A stretch of 64,000 bases of DNA from Ornithinibacillus bavariensis (GCF_050433565.1 NZ_JBNPWZ010000005.1:1-64000); one strand, 5' to 3'. Positions 42,896-52,020 are shown, counted from the stretch's first letter. The notes: a model not told the origin generated them from the sequence alone. Made by a program: numbers and translations.

Positions 42896-43414
42896 ATGGC
42901 AGAAAAAAAACACGATACGCAGCAGGAGGATTCATCCACTCTTCTAGGTAGGTCGCTCTTAACCGGCTTTATTGGCGGAATTCTAGCAAGTTTAATCGGA
43001 ATTTTTATGTACAAATTTAATTTTATTGAAGTCTCCGCTAAGTCCTATGTACTTCGTTCGTGGACTACAGCCAGATGGACCGACACCTGGTTAGGCGAGT
43101 TAGTTACTATCCTGATTATTGGAGTACTTTCGATCGGGGTAGCCCTGGTATATTATGGCCTCTTGAAAAAAATAAATTCTATCTGGATGGGGATTGTATA
43201 TGGTCTTATTCTATGGGGGATTGTGTTTTGTGTTCTTCATCCAATATTTCCTAATGTGCCTTATGTAACAGAATTGGAGTGGAAAACGATTGTATCTAGT
43301 GTGTGTCTGTATATCGTGTATGGCACATTTATTGGTTATTCCATTTCATTTGATTATCATGATAGTGTTATAAGCGCCGCAATTAAAAAGGATGAAAAAA
43401 AAGCTTCTAATTAA
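42896..43414 (+). CDS. yqhR: YqhR family membrane protein
   Basis: The 172-residue protein has four membrane segments (about 23-45, 68-90, 98-118, 128-150), with a short acidic N-terminus. The ATG at 42896 follows TTGGAGGTG by about 8 bases; the frame extends upstream to 42869, which precedes that site and is rejected. The YqhR family is conserved in spore formers; no biochemical role is established. It is followed by yqhT. Confidence 0.85.
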   Translation: MAEKKHDTQQEDSSTLLGRSLLTGFIGGILASLIGIFMYKFNFIEVSAKSYVLRSWTTARWTDTWLGELVTILIIGVLSIGVALVYYGLLKKINSIWMGIVYGLILWGIVFCVLHPIFPNVPYVTELEWKTIVSSVCLYIVYGTFIGYSISFDYHDSVISAAIKKDEKKASN

Positions 43415-43539
43415 ATCGTATTATTCGTCTCTCTAAACAATATTCAATTTTGTCTATTTATGGTAAACTTAAAAAGTCGTTATGTAGTGATTTTATATCC
43501 GATTTTTTAATTTATCTTAAAAAGAAAGGGATGAATGGA

Positions 43540-44601
43540 ATGGAAAAACTTGTAAAGATAAGAAAAGCACTTCAAGAATTAAATCTTGATGCTCTCATGA
43601 TCACCAGTCCAATTAACCGGAGATATGTAAGCGGCTTTACAGGTACTGCAGGGATTGTACTTGTTAGCTTGGAAGAGGCTATCTTCATTACCGATTTTCG
43701 TTATACTGAGCAAGCACAGGAACAAGCAAAAGGGTTTACTATCGTTGAACATAAGCAGTTAATTGAAGAAGAAGTGAAGGAACAGTTAACTCGTCTAAAG
43801 GTGAAACGCTTGGGTTTCGAAAAAAACCAAGTAACCTATGCTACATATGATCGTTATAATAATTTATTGGATGCAGAATTAGTTCCTACAAGTGAAATAA
43901 TAGAAAAAATTCGTCTGATTAAAACACCAGATGAGTTAACCATATTAAAGAAAGCCGCTGAGATTGCTGATGCTGCTTTTGAGCATATCCAAGGATTCAT
44001 TAAACCTGGTGTAAAGGAAATTGAAGTATCCAATGAACTTGAATTTTTCATGCGTAAACAAGGAGCAACATCTTCTAGTTTTGATATAATTGTCGCATCT
44101 GGATTCCGTTCTGCGATGCCACATGGGGTTGCATCAACGAAAGAAATCCAAGCAGGAGAATTAGTGACACTAGATTATGGTGCGTTATATAATGGATATG
44201 TTTCAGATATTACTCGTACAGTAGCGGTTGGGGAAATTAGTGATGAATTACGTAAAATCTATGATACCGTTTTAGAAGCACAATTACGGGGTGTCAATGG
44301 GATCAAACCTGGAATGTCGGGAATAGAAGCGGATGCTTTGACCAGAGATTATATTACGGAACAGGGATATGGTGAATATTTTGGCCATTCGACAGGTCAC
44401 GGTATTGGTCTTGAAGTTCATGAGGGGCCAGGGCTATCATTCCGTAGTGAATTGAAATTAGAACCGGGCATGGTTGTCACTGTGGAACCTGGTATTTATA
44501 TCCCAAATGTTGGTGGTTGCCGCATCGAAGACGATATTGTCATTACAGAAACTGGTAATGAACGATTAACCACTAGTAACAAAGAACTTATTCAGCTATA
44601 A
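43540..44601 (+). CDS. yqhT: Xaa-Pro aminopeptidase family M24 (YqhT)
   Basis: The 353-residue metallopeptidase has a creatinase-type N-terminal domain (RKALQELNLDALMITSPINRRYVSGFTG) and a pita-bread catalytic domain. Metal ligands are in LDYGALYNGYVSDITRT (two Asp), GHSTGHGIGLEVHE (His), VEPGIYIP (Glu) and CRIEDD (Glu). It removes residues before proline in short peptides. The frame extends to 43450, but the ATG at 43540 follows AAAGGG by 9 bases and aligns with family starts. It is directly before efp, whose product helps ribosomes at polyproline stretches. Confidence 0.92.
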   Translation: MEKLVKIRKALQELNLDALMITSPINRRYVSGFTGTAGIVLVSLEEAIFITDFRYTEQAQEQAKGFTIVEHKQLIEEEVKEQLTRLKVKRLGFEKNQVTYATYDRYNNLLDAELVPTSEIIEKIRLIKTPDELTILKKAAEIADAAFEHIQGFIKPGVKEIEVSNELEFFMRKQGATSSSFDIIVASGFRSAMPHGVASTKEIQAGELVTLDYGALYNGYVSDITRTVAVGEISDELRKIYDTVLEAQLRGVNGIKPGMSGIEADALTRDYITEQGYGEYFGHSTGHGIGLEVHEGPGLSFRSELKLEPGMVVTVEPGIYIPNVGGCRIEDDIVITETGNERLTTSNKELIQL

Positions 44602-44629
44602 TTGGTTGTTGTAATTAAGGAGGAAAACA

Positions 44630-45187
44630 ATGATTTCAGTAAACGATTTTAAAACAGGTTTAACAATAGAAATAGATAACGATGTATGGCAAGTAGTTGA
44701 TTTCCAACACGTTAAACCAGGAAAAGGTGCAGCATTCGTTCGATCTAAGCTTCGCAACCTTCGTAACGGAAATATTCAGGAAAAAACCTTCCGTGCAGGT
44801 GAAAAAGTAGAAAAAGCACATGTTGAGCACCGTAAAATGCAATATTTATATGCATCTGGTGATTCCCATGCGTTTATGGATACAGATTCTTATGAGCAAA
44901 TTGAGCTTAGATCCGCACAAATTGAGCATGAATTGAAATTTATTAAAGAAAATATGGAAGTATCCATCATTCAGTATAATGGTGAAATGATTGGAATTGA
45001 TTTACCAAATAATGTTGAACTTGAAGTAGTAGATACAGAGCCAGGAATCAAAGGGGACACTGCTAGTGGTGGCTCTAAGCCAGCTACAGTAGAGACAGGT
45101 CTTGTTGTTCAAGTTCCTTTCTTCATCAACAAGGGTGATAAACTGATCATTAACACCTCTGATGGAAAATATGTTTCAAGAGCATAA
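44630..45187 (+). CDS. efp: Translation elongation factor P
   Basis: The 185-residue protein has the three beta-barrel domains of EF-P and rescues ribosomes stalled at consecutive prolines. The tip loop is VKPGKGAAF with Lys32, the residue that carries the 5-aminopentanol modification in B. subtilis. The C-terminal signature (FFINKGDKLIINTSDGKYVSRA) is intact. An AAGGAGGAA site precedes the ATG. It ends the conserved yqh-efp block; spoIIIA, which follows almost directly in B. subtilis, is 13 kb away here. Confidence 0.97.
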   Translation: MISVNDFKTGLTIEIDNDVWQVVDFQHVKPGKGAAFVRSKLRNLRNGNIQEKTFRAGEKVEKAHVEHRKMQYLYASGDSHAFMDTDSYEQIELRSAQIEHELKFIKENMEVSIIQYNGEMIGIDLPNNVELEVVDTEPGIKGDTASGGSKPATVETGLVVQVPFFINKGDKLIINTSDGKYVSRA

Positions 45188-45205
45188 ATTAACCTTATAT
45201 TCATT

Positions 45206-45248
45206 AAAAGACCATCAATTGTTGGACACAATTGATGGTCTTTTTCTT
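45206..45248 (+). terminator. Terminator of efp
   Basis: A perfect 16-bp stem (45206-45221 with 45229-45244), 7-base loop, followed by a T-rich tail. Confidence 0.93.
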
Positions 45249-45380
45249 TTTGAATAATAAGATAGGAAATTAAATGAGTACTCGAAGTGTATTATGGAGA
45301 ATCCCTGTCCATTTACGGTGAAAATAAGAGACACTCTGATTTAGGCACTATTAAAATTGGTGGAAGCGGTTCGATAAACG

Positions 45381-45655
45381 TCATTTCGAGTAATAGGTGT
45401 AATTGAAATGAAGTGTAGAGGGTAGCTTAATATCATTTCGAGAAAAGGATGTAATTGAAATGATGCATAGAGGGTAGCTAAACATCATTTCAAGTAAAAA
45501 GTGTAATTGAAATGAAGTATAGAGGGTACCTAGACGTCATTTCGAGAAAAGGATGTAATCGAAATGATGAATAGAGAGCTTATAAACGTCATTTCAAGTA
45601 AAGGATGTAATCGAAATGATGAATAGACAGCCGATAAACATCATTTCAACTAAGG
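45381..45655. repeat. Array of 52-bp tandem repeats with internal inverted repeat
   Basis: TCATTTC starts at 45381, 45433, 45485, 45537, 45589 and 45641, an exact period of 52 bases: five full units and a partial sixth. Each unit contains TCATTTCRA and its near inverse TYGAAATGA about 13 bases apart, so each can fold into a hairpin of 7-9 bp. The intervening part (ATAGAGGGTAGCT-like) is also conserved, with a few substitutions. No gene covers it. Variation is by substitution only, never by length. Confidence 0.85.
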
Positions 45656-45796
45656 ATTGAAATATTATAGCTATAGTATTTCTAAACAATACCTATCTAC
45701 AAGTAGCAGAGTCTAAATATAATTTAAGAATTTTTTCATTATTGTTAAATTTTTTGTGATAGAATAAATTTAAAATCGAATAGAAGGAGTCACTCT

Positions 45797-46732
45797 ATGA
45801 AAAAGTTAATTCAGTTAGAGAATGTAAAACGATTTCTACAATTAAATTGTCGGGAAATAGAAAATGCAAGATTTAATCTAATCTTTTATGACGGTGATAA
45901 GGAACAGGTAAGGAACTCTCTTCAACGGTATCAAAATGAAGATGGTGGCTTTGGACATGGAATAGAGCCAGACTTTTGGGCACCGACTTCCTCTCCTATG
46001 GCAACCTGGGCAGCTGGGCAAATACTTATGGAGATAGGTGCTGAGAAGACGGATCCAATGGTGGAGGCTATGGTTGGTTATTTAGTAAGTACTTTTCACC
46101 GTGATACTGGTATGTGGGATGCAGTCATGCCAGCTAATAATCAATATCCACATGCACCTTGGTGGCATTGGAGTGAGGGAGTTCAGGAAAATTGGGCATT
46201 TAATCCTGGAGTTGAACTGGCAGCATTTTTAATCAATTGGTCTGATGAAAACTCTGAAGCATTTAGAATTGGCTGGGATTCCATAGATAAAGCCGTTTCA
46301 CATTTAATGAATCAAGCAGAAATGGATCGACATGAAATAAATAATTATCAAGCATTTATAAAAATAATTGAGCCGTTCAAGTCAGAATTAGAGCGAAAAA
46401 TTACTCATAGCTATGATGCAATCTCTGAGAAGGTACTCAGTCTCGCCTATGAATGCATCAATAAGGATGTATCAAGCTGGAATTCTGGTTATGAACCTCT
46501 TCCACTAGATTTTGTAGATTCACCATCTCATCCATTATGTGAAAGGCTCGGAACGTTAATTGAACAAAATCTAGCTCTCTACCTAAATCAAATGACTGAT
46601 GAGGGAGTATGGGATGTTCCATGGAGCTGGGGAGCTTATCCAGCAGAATTTGAGGTAGCTAAAATGCAATGGACGGGTATTTTGGCAGTAAATCGTTATA
46701 AGCAGTTAATGGAATTTGGTTACTTGGAGTAA
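45797..46732 (+). CDS. Alpha/alpha-toroid protein, prenyltransferase/squalene-cyclase-like fold
   Basis: The 311-residue protein has tandem helical repeats with QW-type motifs: QNEDGGFGHGIEPDFW near residue 45 and WDVPWSWGAYP near residue 285. These are typical of the alpha6-alpha6 barrel of terpene cyclases, but the catalytic aspartate motif (DxDD) of squalene cyclases is not visible. It is cytosolic. An AGAAGGAG site precedes the ATG. A decayed homologue lies at 47401-48153, so the gene was probably duplicated or acquired twice. The function is unknown; a carbohydrate- or lipid-binding role is as possible as a cyclase. Confidence 0.7.
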   Translation: MKKLIQLENVKRFLQLNCREIENARFNLIFYDGDKEQVRNSLQRYQNEDGGFGHGIEPDFWAPTSSPMATWAAGQILMEIGAEKTDPMVEAMVGYLVSTFHRDTGMWDAVMPANNQYPHAPWWHWSEGVQENWAFNPGVELAAFLINWSDENSEAFRIGWDSIDKAVSHLMNQAEMDRHEINNYQAFIKIIEPFKSELERKITHSYDAISEKVLSLAYECINKDVSSWNSGYEPLPLDFVDSPSHPLCERLGTLIEQNLALYLNQMTDEGVWDVPWSWGAYPAEFEVAKMQWTGILAVNRYKQLMEFGYLE

Positions 46733-46812
46733 TACCTTTCAACAAAGAAAGAGTAAACATTGGGTTTCGTATTAAAAGATGATAAAAATTTATTACAAAG
46801 CAAGGAGAAAAA

Positions 46813-47346
46813 ATGTTCCAATCAAATAGGATTAAATTGCGAAAAATTGAATTAAACGATGTAGAACAATATCACACCTGGAGAAATGATACTGAAGTTA
46901 TGTATTCTACTAATCCATATATGGACTTGTATTCATTGGAAGAAACAAAGGGATTTTTTGAGATGGTAATACTAGAATCTAAGACAGCGAAGAGTTATAT
47001 GGTTGAGGAAATAGATAGTGGAAAAACTATCGGTATTACGTCATTAATCAATATTGACTATAAAAATAGAAATGCAGAATGTATCTTAGACATTGGAGAA
47101 AAAGATTACTGGGGAATGGGATATGGGAAGGAAGCACTAACCTTATTACTTGATTATGCATTCTTGGAGTTAAATTTACATCGAATTTCATTAAGAGTCT
47201 TTTCCTTTAATAATAGAGCAATTCGCTTATATACCGGAATAGGATTTGTGGAGGAAGGGATAAGCCGTCAAGCTTTATATCGTAATGGCGAATGGCACGA
47301 CATTGTTAACATGGGAATATTAAAAAAGGATTATCTTAGTAATTAG
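46813..47346 (+). CDS. RimJ/RimL-type GNAT acetyltransferase
   Basis: The 177-residue protein has the RimJ/RimL signatures: RIKLRKIELNDVEQYHTWRND at the N-terminus, the acetyl-CoA loop YWGMGYGKEAL, and the C-terminal LHRISLRVFSFNNRAIRLYTGIGFVEEG. Relatives acetylate ribosomal protein N-termini, polyamines or antibiotics. An AAGGAG site precedes the ATG. It sits between the toroid gene and its decayed homologue. Confidence 0.9.
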   Translation: MFQSNRIKLRKIELNDVEQYHTWRNDTEVMYSTNPYMDLYSLEETKGFFEMVILESKTAKSYMVEEIDSGKTIGITSLINIDYKNRNAECILDIGEKDYWGMGYGKEALTLLLDYAFLELNLHRISLRVFSFNNRAIRLYTGIGFVEEGISRQALYRNGEWHDIVNMGILKKDYLSN

Positions 47347-47400
47347 GTCATTTTAGAGAAGGATTATTTTTATAAATAACTCATTCAAGGGAGTTAAATT

Positions 47401-48153
47401 ATGAGTATTGTCTTATCTGCAGATAGCTTTCAAAAGGCCCATCATTATCTTATGAAATATGGTAGAGATTTAGAGCAAGAATTGTACCGATTTTACTTTG
47501 AAAATGGTCATCCCAATGATGTCATTCGCTTATTAGCACAATACCAGGCAGACAACGGTGGTTTCAGGAATATGGGAGAAGGAGATGTAGATTTTCCAAA
47601 TGGCATGGATACATGCATGGCCGAGCGAAAGTACAGAGCGAGACTTGGACAGATAATCCGTGTGCAGAATTAGTAGGTTACTTACACGAATACAGAGAGT
47701 TAGTTCCTAGTGATTTTCTAAGAAAAGTAACAGAGAATGCGATGAGCTCCATGAGTACTATCCACACCACGACAGAATTACCTCAATTTTATTTCCTAGA
47801 AGCACTAAGTTTATTTCGTTTTGCGAGTAGAGTAGATGACCCATATAAATCTATCCTTTTAGAACAATTAAATAATGATATTTTTCAAATAATTGAAGCA
47901 GATTCTAGTAAATGGTCAACTTTTTATTGCGCAAAGCCATTTTTCTTTGCTTACACCAGATAGTCCGTTATTTGAAGAGCTAAAAAATGATGTTAGACAA
48001 CGTTTAGAATATGAAATACACACCTAAGCAGAGGACGGGCATTTTATATTAAATTGGCACTGTGACGAAGAAAGTGCGTGAGTATGGAAAAGTATTTGGA
48101 CTTTGGATGTACTGGCACTTAAACAACACGGCATGATTGAAAATATTAATTAG
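47401..48153 (+). pseudogene. Decayed alpha/alpha-toroid gene
   Basis: The first 75 codons (YQADNGGFRNMGEGDVDFPNG) align in style with the QNEDGGFGHGIEPDF block of the intact gene at 45797. Near 47620 the frame shifts and a middle part appears to be missing; homology-like sequence resumes as DNPCAELVGYLHEY. A second frameshift follows near 47945, then in-frame TAA (48025) and TGA (48079) before EDGHFILNW and a final TAG at 48151. With two frameshifts and two stops it is clearly non-functional. It keeps a good start region. Confidence 0.8.
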
Positions 48154-48172
48154 TGGTAAGGGGATGCTGAAT

Positions 48173-48661
48173 TTGGATATTAATATCAAGGAAATACCAG
48201 ATTTGGATGTCGCATTTTTTAGAAGAACTGGCAGCTATTTTGAACCACAGGATCACTGGGAGAAATTATTTCAATGGGCAAGTAATAATGGACTTTTTCC
48301 GCCACATCAATCATTTATTGGAATATCTCTAGACAATCCAGATTTGGTGGAGAGTAGTAAATGTCGTCATGATGCATGTGTCACTATTCCTGAAGGTTTT
48401 GAAATAGAGAATCATAGCGATATAAATTTCAGGAAAATTGATGGTGGAAAGTTTGTAGTATATACATTTTATGATAATCTTGAAAAATTAACTCTTGCTT
48501 ATCACTATTTATATAGTGAGTGGTTACCTAACAGTGAATTTGATGCAGATTTCAATCGATATAATTTAGAATTTACGTTGAACAATCCAATAGAAGATCC
48601 TCATGGAAAGTTAAAGGTAGATTTATATGTTCCAATTAAGGAAAGAGCATCGGCTTCCTAG
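48173..48661 (+). CDS. GyrI-like effector-binding domain protein
   Basis: The protein (about 163 residues) consists only of a GyrI/SbmC-type domain: an IKEIPDLDVAFFRRTGSY start, HDACVTIPEGFE in the middle, and GGKFVVYTFYDNLEKLTLAYHYLYSEWLPNS. In transcription factors this domain is fused to an AraC or MerR DNA-binding part; here there is none. Alone it can bind drugs or toxic small molecules or protect gyrase. The frame opens at 48137 inside the preceding pseudogene; the TTG at 48173, after a TAAGGGG site, is the better start. Confidence 0.75.
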   Translation: MDINIKEIPDLDVAFFRRTGSYFEPQDHWEKLFQWASNNGLFPPHQSFIGISLDNPDLVESSKCRHDACVTIPEGFEIENHSDINFRKIDGGKFVVYTFYDNLEKLTLAYHYLYSEWLPNSEFDADFNRYNLEFTLNNPIEDPHGKLKVDLYVPIKERASAS

Positions 48662-48745
48662 AACACACCATTGGAATTATAAAACATTTTACACTAACTG
48701 ATAGTAATTAGTTTAAGAAATAAAATAGGAATTGTAGGTGTAACT

Positions 48746-49063
48746 ATGTTATTAACCCTACTAGGTCCTATTAAAATGTTTGTAAATGAAATAGATATAG
48801 ATTTTATATTGGTGAGATACATTTTAGATGAACATTGTCAAGACGTTAATGGTAGGTACTTTATTCAATACGAATATAAAAAGGAATACAAAAAGCAAAA
48901 AATCCGATGTTGTTTACCTTCTATTAAGGAAGAAGGGGATATTGAGAGTGGGGAAAGACAGGAAGCGACTTCTTTCTATAAAGATTTTACAAAACTAACA
49001 ATAGGAAAAGAGGCTTCCTTAGGCACGTATGAGGAGTGCGGTTATGATTATTCAGGAAGTTAA
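48746..49063 (+). CDS. Hypothetical protein, possibly truncated by an in-frame stop
   Basis: The 105-residue frame has no recognisable domain; it begins hydrophobic, contains a basic EYKKEYKKQK stretch and ends acidic. After its TAA (49061-49063) the same frame stays open for 41 further codons to 49189, with protein-like content (SFGISWIRPYTDDNEHQT). This suggests a longer gene broken by one stop. A weak ribosome binding site precedes the ATG. Confidence 0.4.
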   Translation: MLLTLLGPIKMFVNEIDIDFILVRYILDEHCQDVNGRYFIQYEYKKEYKKQKIRCCLPSIKEEGDIESGERQEATSFYKDFTKLTIGKEASLGTYEECGYDYSGS

Positions 49064-49287
49064 TTGAGTAATGGGATTGAATATGAAACAAGTGAAAACA
49101 CCAAGAGTCAGCTTCTCAGCTTTGGAATAAGTTGGATTAGACCATATACAGACGATAATGAACATCAAACATGTATGCAACAGATATAAGTGTAATAAGA
49201 TTCAGGCAAAGAAGTTAAGTATCAAGCCATGCACAGATTTTGGAATTTTAGAGTAATTGCTTTTTAAGATAGAAAGGAGTGGTTGAA

Positions 49288-49695
49288 ATGGAATCAAAAC
49301 CTATTGGACAAACGAAGGCGGTAGGATTTCAAGTAGGGGTTAGAAGGACTTTTCCAATTTCTCAAGAGAAGGCTTGGGAACTTGTAACATCTGCTGAAGG
49401 TTTTGAGTTATGGCTAGGGCTGAATACTAGTTTAATTCTTGAACCTGGCCAAGCATATATCGCCAAGACAGGTGCTGGTGAATTACGAGTAGTTAAACCA
49501 CTCGAACAACTTCGTCTTACTTGGAAAAAAGATGAATGGCATAAACCTTCTACCGTACAGATTCGTTTTATCCCAAAAGAACGTAATAAAACTACGATAA
49601 GCTTTCACCAGGAAAATCTTCCTAATCAGAACGTTAGGGAAGAGATGAAGGAATATTGGGAAAATGTATTAGAGGAATTAAGAGTAAGATTTTAA
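49288..49695 (+). CDS. SRPBCC/AHSA1-type protein
   Basis: The 135-residue protein has the hydrophobic-cavity START-like fold of the AHSA1 group: VGVRRTFPISQEKAWELVTSAEGFELWLG at the N-terminus, then TWKKDEWHKPSTVQIRF and a long C-terminal helix (REEMKEYWENVLEELRVRF). These proteins bind small hydrophobic ligands or act as chaperone cofactors. The ATG at 49288 follows AAAGGAG by 8 bases; a GTG at 49279 overlaps that site. It is followed by a VOC gene 30 bases later. Confidence 0.85.
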   Translation: MESKPIGQTKAVGFQVGVRRTFPISQEKAWELVTSAEGFELWLGLNTSLILEPGQAYIAKTGAGELRVVKPLEQLRLTWKKDEWHKPSTVQIRFIPKERNKTTISFHQENLPNQNVREEMKEYWENVLEELRVRF

Positions 49696-49725
49696 TAATT
49701 TTTTACATTGGGGAGGAAGAAGAAA

Positions 49726-50106
49726 ATGAATCCATATAGCCATATCGATCTACGAGTAAGTAATTTTTCTGAAGCCTTACCGTTTTACGAGAAGTTTCTT
49801 CCAGAACTAGGTTTCACGCAAACATATCACAGCGAAAATTGGAAAGTATTTGCAGGTGAAGGAAGTCTACCAAGTTTAGCGTATTTTGCCATAACAGAAG
49901 AAGCTTCTCATAAGCCAAATGGAAACCTTATTGGTTTTTGGGCAAATGATCGTGAAGAAGTAGACCGACTTGCGCAAATCGTTCAAATGGCTGGTGGTAA
50001 GATTACAAGTGGCCCTAAATTATTTCCAATGAGCCCGACTTACTATGCGTTTTATTTTGAAGATCCTTGTGGAAATCAATACGAAATTGTTCACCGCTTA
50101 AACTGA
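49726..50106 (+). CDS. VOC-family (glyoxalase/bleomycin-resistance fold) protein
   Basis: The 126-residue protein is built of paired beta-alpha-beta-beta-beta units: YSHIDLRVSNFSEALPFYEKFLPELGF and, at the end, YAFYFEDPCGNQYEIVHR. His at the start and Glu near the end are the usual metal ligands. VOC members include glyoxalase I, dioxygenases, and drug-binding proteins; the substrate cannot be told. A GGGAGGAAG site precedes the ATG at 49726. It is probably co-transcribed with the SRPBCC gene. Confidence 0.88.
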   Translation: MNPYSHIDLRVSNFSEALPFYEKFLPELGFTQTYHSENWKVFAGEGSLPSLAYFAITEEASHKPNGNLIGFWANDREEVDRLAQIVQMAGGKITSGPKLFPMSPTYYAFYFEDPCGNQYEIVHRLN

Positions 50107-50192
50107 TAAAGTGTGTCATCAATTTTGTATGGTAGATAAAGGATATTGTTTTTTCAAATAATAGATATAAGTATATTAGAGGGGCTATCTGT

Positions 50193-50638
50193 GTGTCTGA
50201 TAGTCCTTCTTGTATAGTAAAGAAACGGAATTATTTTGAAACAACATGGCTTTTAATAATGCAAACGAATGAATCAATTGATGGGCTTCTTACCTCTGTT
50301 AATCAATCTTTTGAATTAGGTGGTGTAGTTAATATTTGCACAAGATATCCAATTGTAGGAGAATTATTTCAGCCATTTACTAAAGAATAGTGGAGACGGT
50401 ATACCAACAGTAAAAACAATCATACTGTTGATGTATATATAATAAGTCCATATGACGCATTAAAACAAATGCAGCAATATCCAACGATAAATATAAAAAT
50501 GATGCCGATGAAATAGTTAATGAAATTAGGCCTACTATTAGTTTGCGAATTAATTTCCGAAAAGAAATGGTGAGACTTCTGTTATAAAATGGTTTTGAAA
50601 TTTTGCAGAGATTGAACGCAGAATTCAATAACGAATGA
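50193..50638 (+). pseudogene. Decayed coding region, unknown product
   Basis: A 65-codon frame from GTG 50193 (AGAGGGG upstream) ends at a TAG, but the same frame continues with protein-like sequence (VDVYIISPYDALKQMQQYP) to 50516. A frameshift then leads to IVNEIRPTISLRINFRKEMVRLL, a stop, and NGFEILQRLNAEF. The ending resembles a methyltransferase-type C-terminus, but the family is not certain. It is most likely a broken gene. Confidence 0.4.
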
Positions 50639-50699
50639 TGGCTATGAAAGCTATATGTATGTTAGAAGGTACAATAAAAATATAATGAGGTGAAAATAA

Positions 50700-51203
50700 T
50701 TGGTGCAGGTTAATGACTTAGTTATGGAAGAAAGAGTCATAGAAACAGTTGATCTTCTCTATGAACAGATATGGAACCATTCCATAAAGGAACGCCTAAT
50801 CAAGCACTCCGGTTATAAAGGATTTAGAGGTAATATCATAATCTCAGATCATAAGGAGTTGTTAGGGTTTTCTTATGGTTATTCATCCTTACCTGATCAG
50901 TTCTATCATAATCTACTAGCTTCTGAGCTTAGTTCACTAGAATATGAAAAGTGGTTAAAAGACTGTTTTGAATTGGTTGAGTTAGCTGTATATCCATCGT
51001 ATAGAGGCCAAGGTTATGGCAAGCAATTGATTACAAATTTACTTGCGGATATTCAACATAAAACTTCTATACTTACAACTCAGATAGAAAACAAGTCAGC
51101 ACGTAGCTTGTATCACAGTTTAGGTTGGGAAGTAATCAAGGAACCATTTGTTTCAGATCAAAATGGTCCTGCTTATGTAATAATGGGAAAGGTATTTAGA
51201 TAA
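50700..51203 (+). CDS. GNAT-family N-acetyltransferase
   Basis: The 167-residue protein shows FELVELAVYPSYRGQGYGKQLI, containing the acetyl-CoA loop RGQGYG (about residue 101), and the C-terminal IENKSARSLYHSLGWE motif. The start is a TTG (or GTG in the next codon) behind a GAGGTGA site. The substrate is unknown; the resemblance to aminoglycoside-type acetyltransferases is only at fold level. Confidence 0.85.
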   Translation: MVQVNDLVMEERVIETVDLLYEQIWNHSIKERLIKHSGYKGFRGNIIISDHKELLGFSYGYSSLPDQFYHNLLASELSSLEYEKWLKDCFELVELAVYPSYRGQGYGKQLITNLLADIQHKTSILTTQIENKSARSLYHSLGWEVIKEPFVSDQNGPAYVIMGKVFR

Positions 51204-51264
51204 TTTGTTCTGGATAATACGAGGAATCTTTGATTGTTTTTTAGAACTAATAGGAGGTTAGGGG

Positions 51265-52020
51265 ATGATTGTATTTTCGATTTTGGTGTTACTGCTTTCC
51301 TATCTTGTAACGTTTATTGTTAGAAGAAGATACAACATCATAGCTGATTTTGACAATTATAGACATGTTAATCACATGCATAAGAGGATTGAACTGATAC
51401 TCTTGATTCTTTTCCTTTTAATTTCGGCTGTTCTGATATTTGTATTCTCCATTACGGAGGTTTATTTATTGTCTGCGGGAAATTTTGTAATTCTCTGTGG
51501 TTTACGCACATTTATGGAATATAAATATGATCGTGAAAAAAAGGAGTACATTATTGATTTTATCTGGGGGATAGGTGCTATTGTACTTTTTGTAGGTATT
51601 TTGTTTTCTTCGATAAATACCACATCATTTGCTGAAGTAGCAAATGACATCACTTCTTTAAATCCGAATTCAATCAAACAAGTTGAAATAAGAAATAATG
51701 CTTGGAATGAAGAGGCTAAGAATGTTTGGGATAAAATAATCGAAAAACGTAATATAATTATTGAGGATAGGCAATTAATAAATCGTTTATTTGTTGAGCT
51801 ATCGACTATGGAGTTTCGTAAAAGCACTGACTTCAATAGTAATTTGGATAACTATTATTATTTACATTTTCAGAATAGTGATGCTCGTACAATAACTATA
51901 TATGATAAATACATAAGTCTTGACTCAGACTATTACAAGATTGTTGGTGAAAATAGATTATATAAGCTGTTAGATAGTCATGATTTGGATTGGGATTACC
52001 CAGGAGAAAGTAAGGAATGA
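51265..52020 (+). CDS. Membrane protein with DUF4181-like N-terminal domain
   Basis: The 251-residue protein has four membrane segments (about 1-20, 43-63, 66-80, 95-115). Between them is LRTFMEYKYDREKKEYIIDF, typical of DUF4181. The C-terminal 130 residues form a soluble domain with strands and acidic helices; this extension is not part of the usual small DUF4181 proteins. A TAGGAGGTTAGGGG site precedes the ATG. Function unknown. Confidence 0.75.
   Translation: MIVFSILVLLLSYLVTFIVRRRYNIIADFDNYRHVNHMHKRIELILLILFLLISAVLIFVFSITEVYLLSAGNFVILCGLRTFMEYKYDREKKEYIIDFIWGIGAIVLFVGILFSSINTTSFAEVANDITSLNPNSIKQVEIRNNAWNEEAKNVWDKIIEKRNIIIEDRQLINRLFVELSTMEFRKSTDFNSNLDNYYYLHFQNSDARTITIYDKYISLDSDYYKIVGENRLYKLLDSHDLDWDYPGESKE

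Noticed and set aside
45381..45655. CRISPR array
   Set aside because: The period is constant, but the parts between the inverted repeats are conserved rather than unique spacers, and no cas genes are present.
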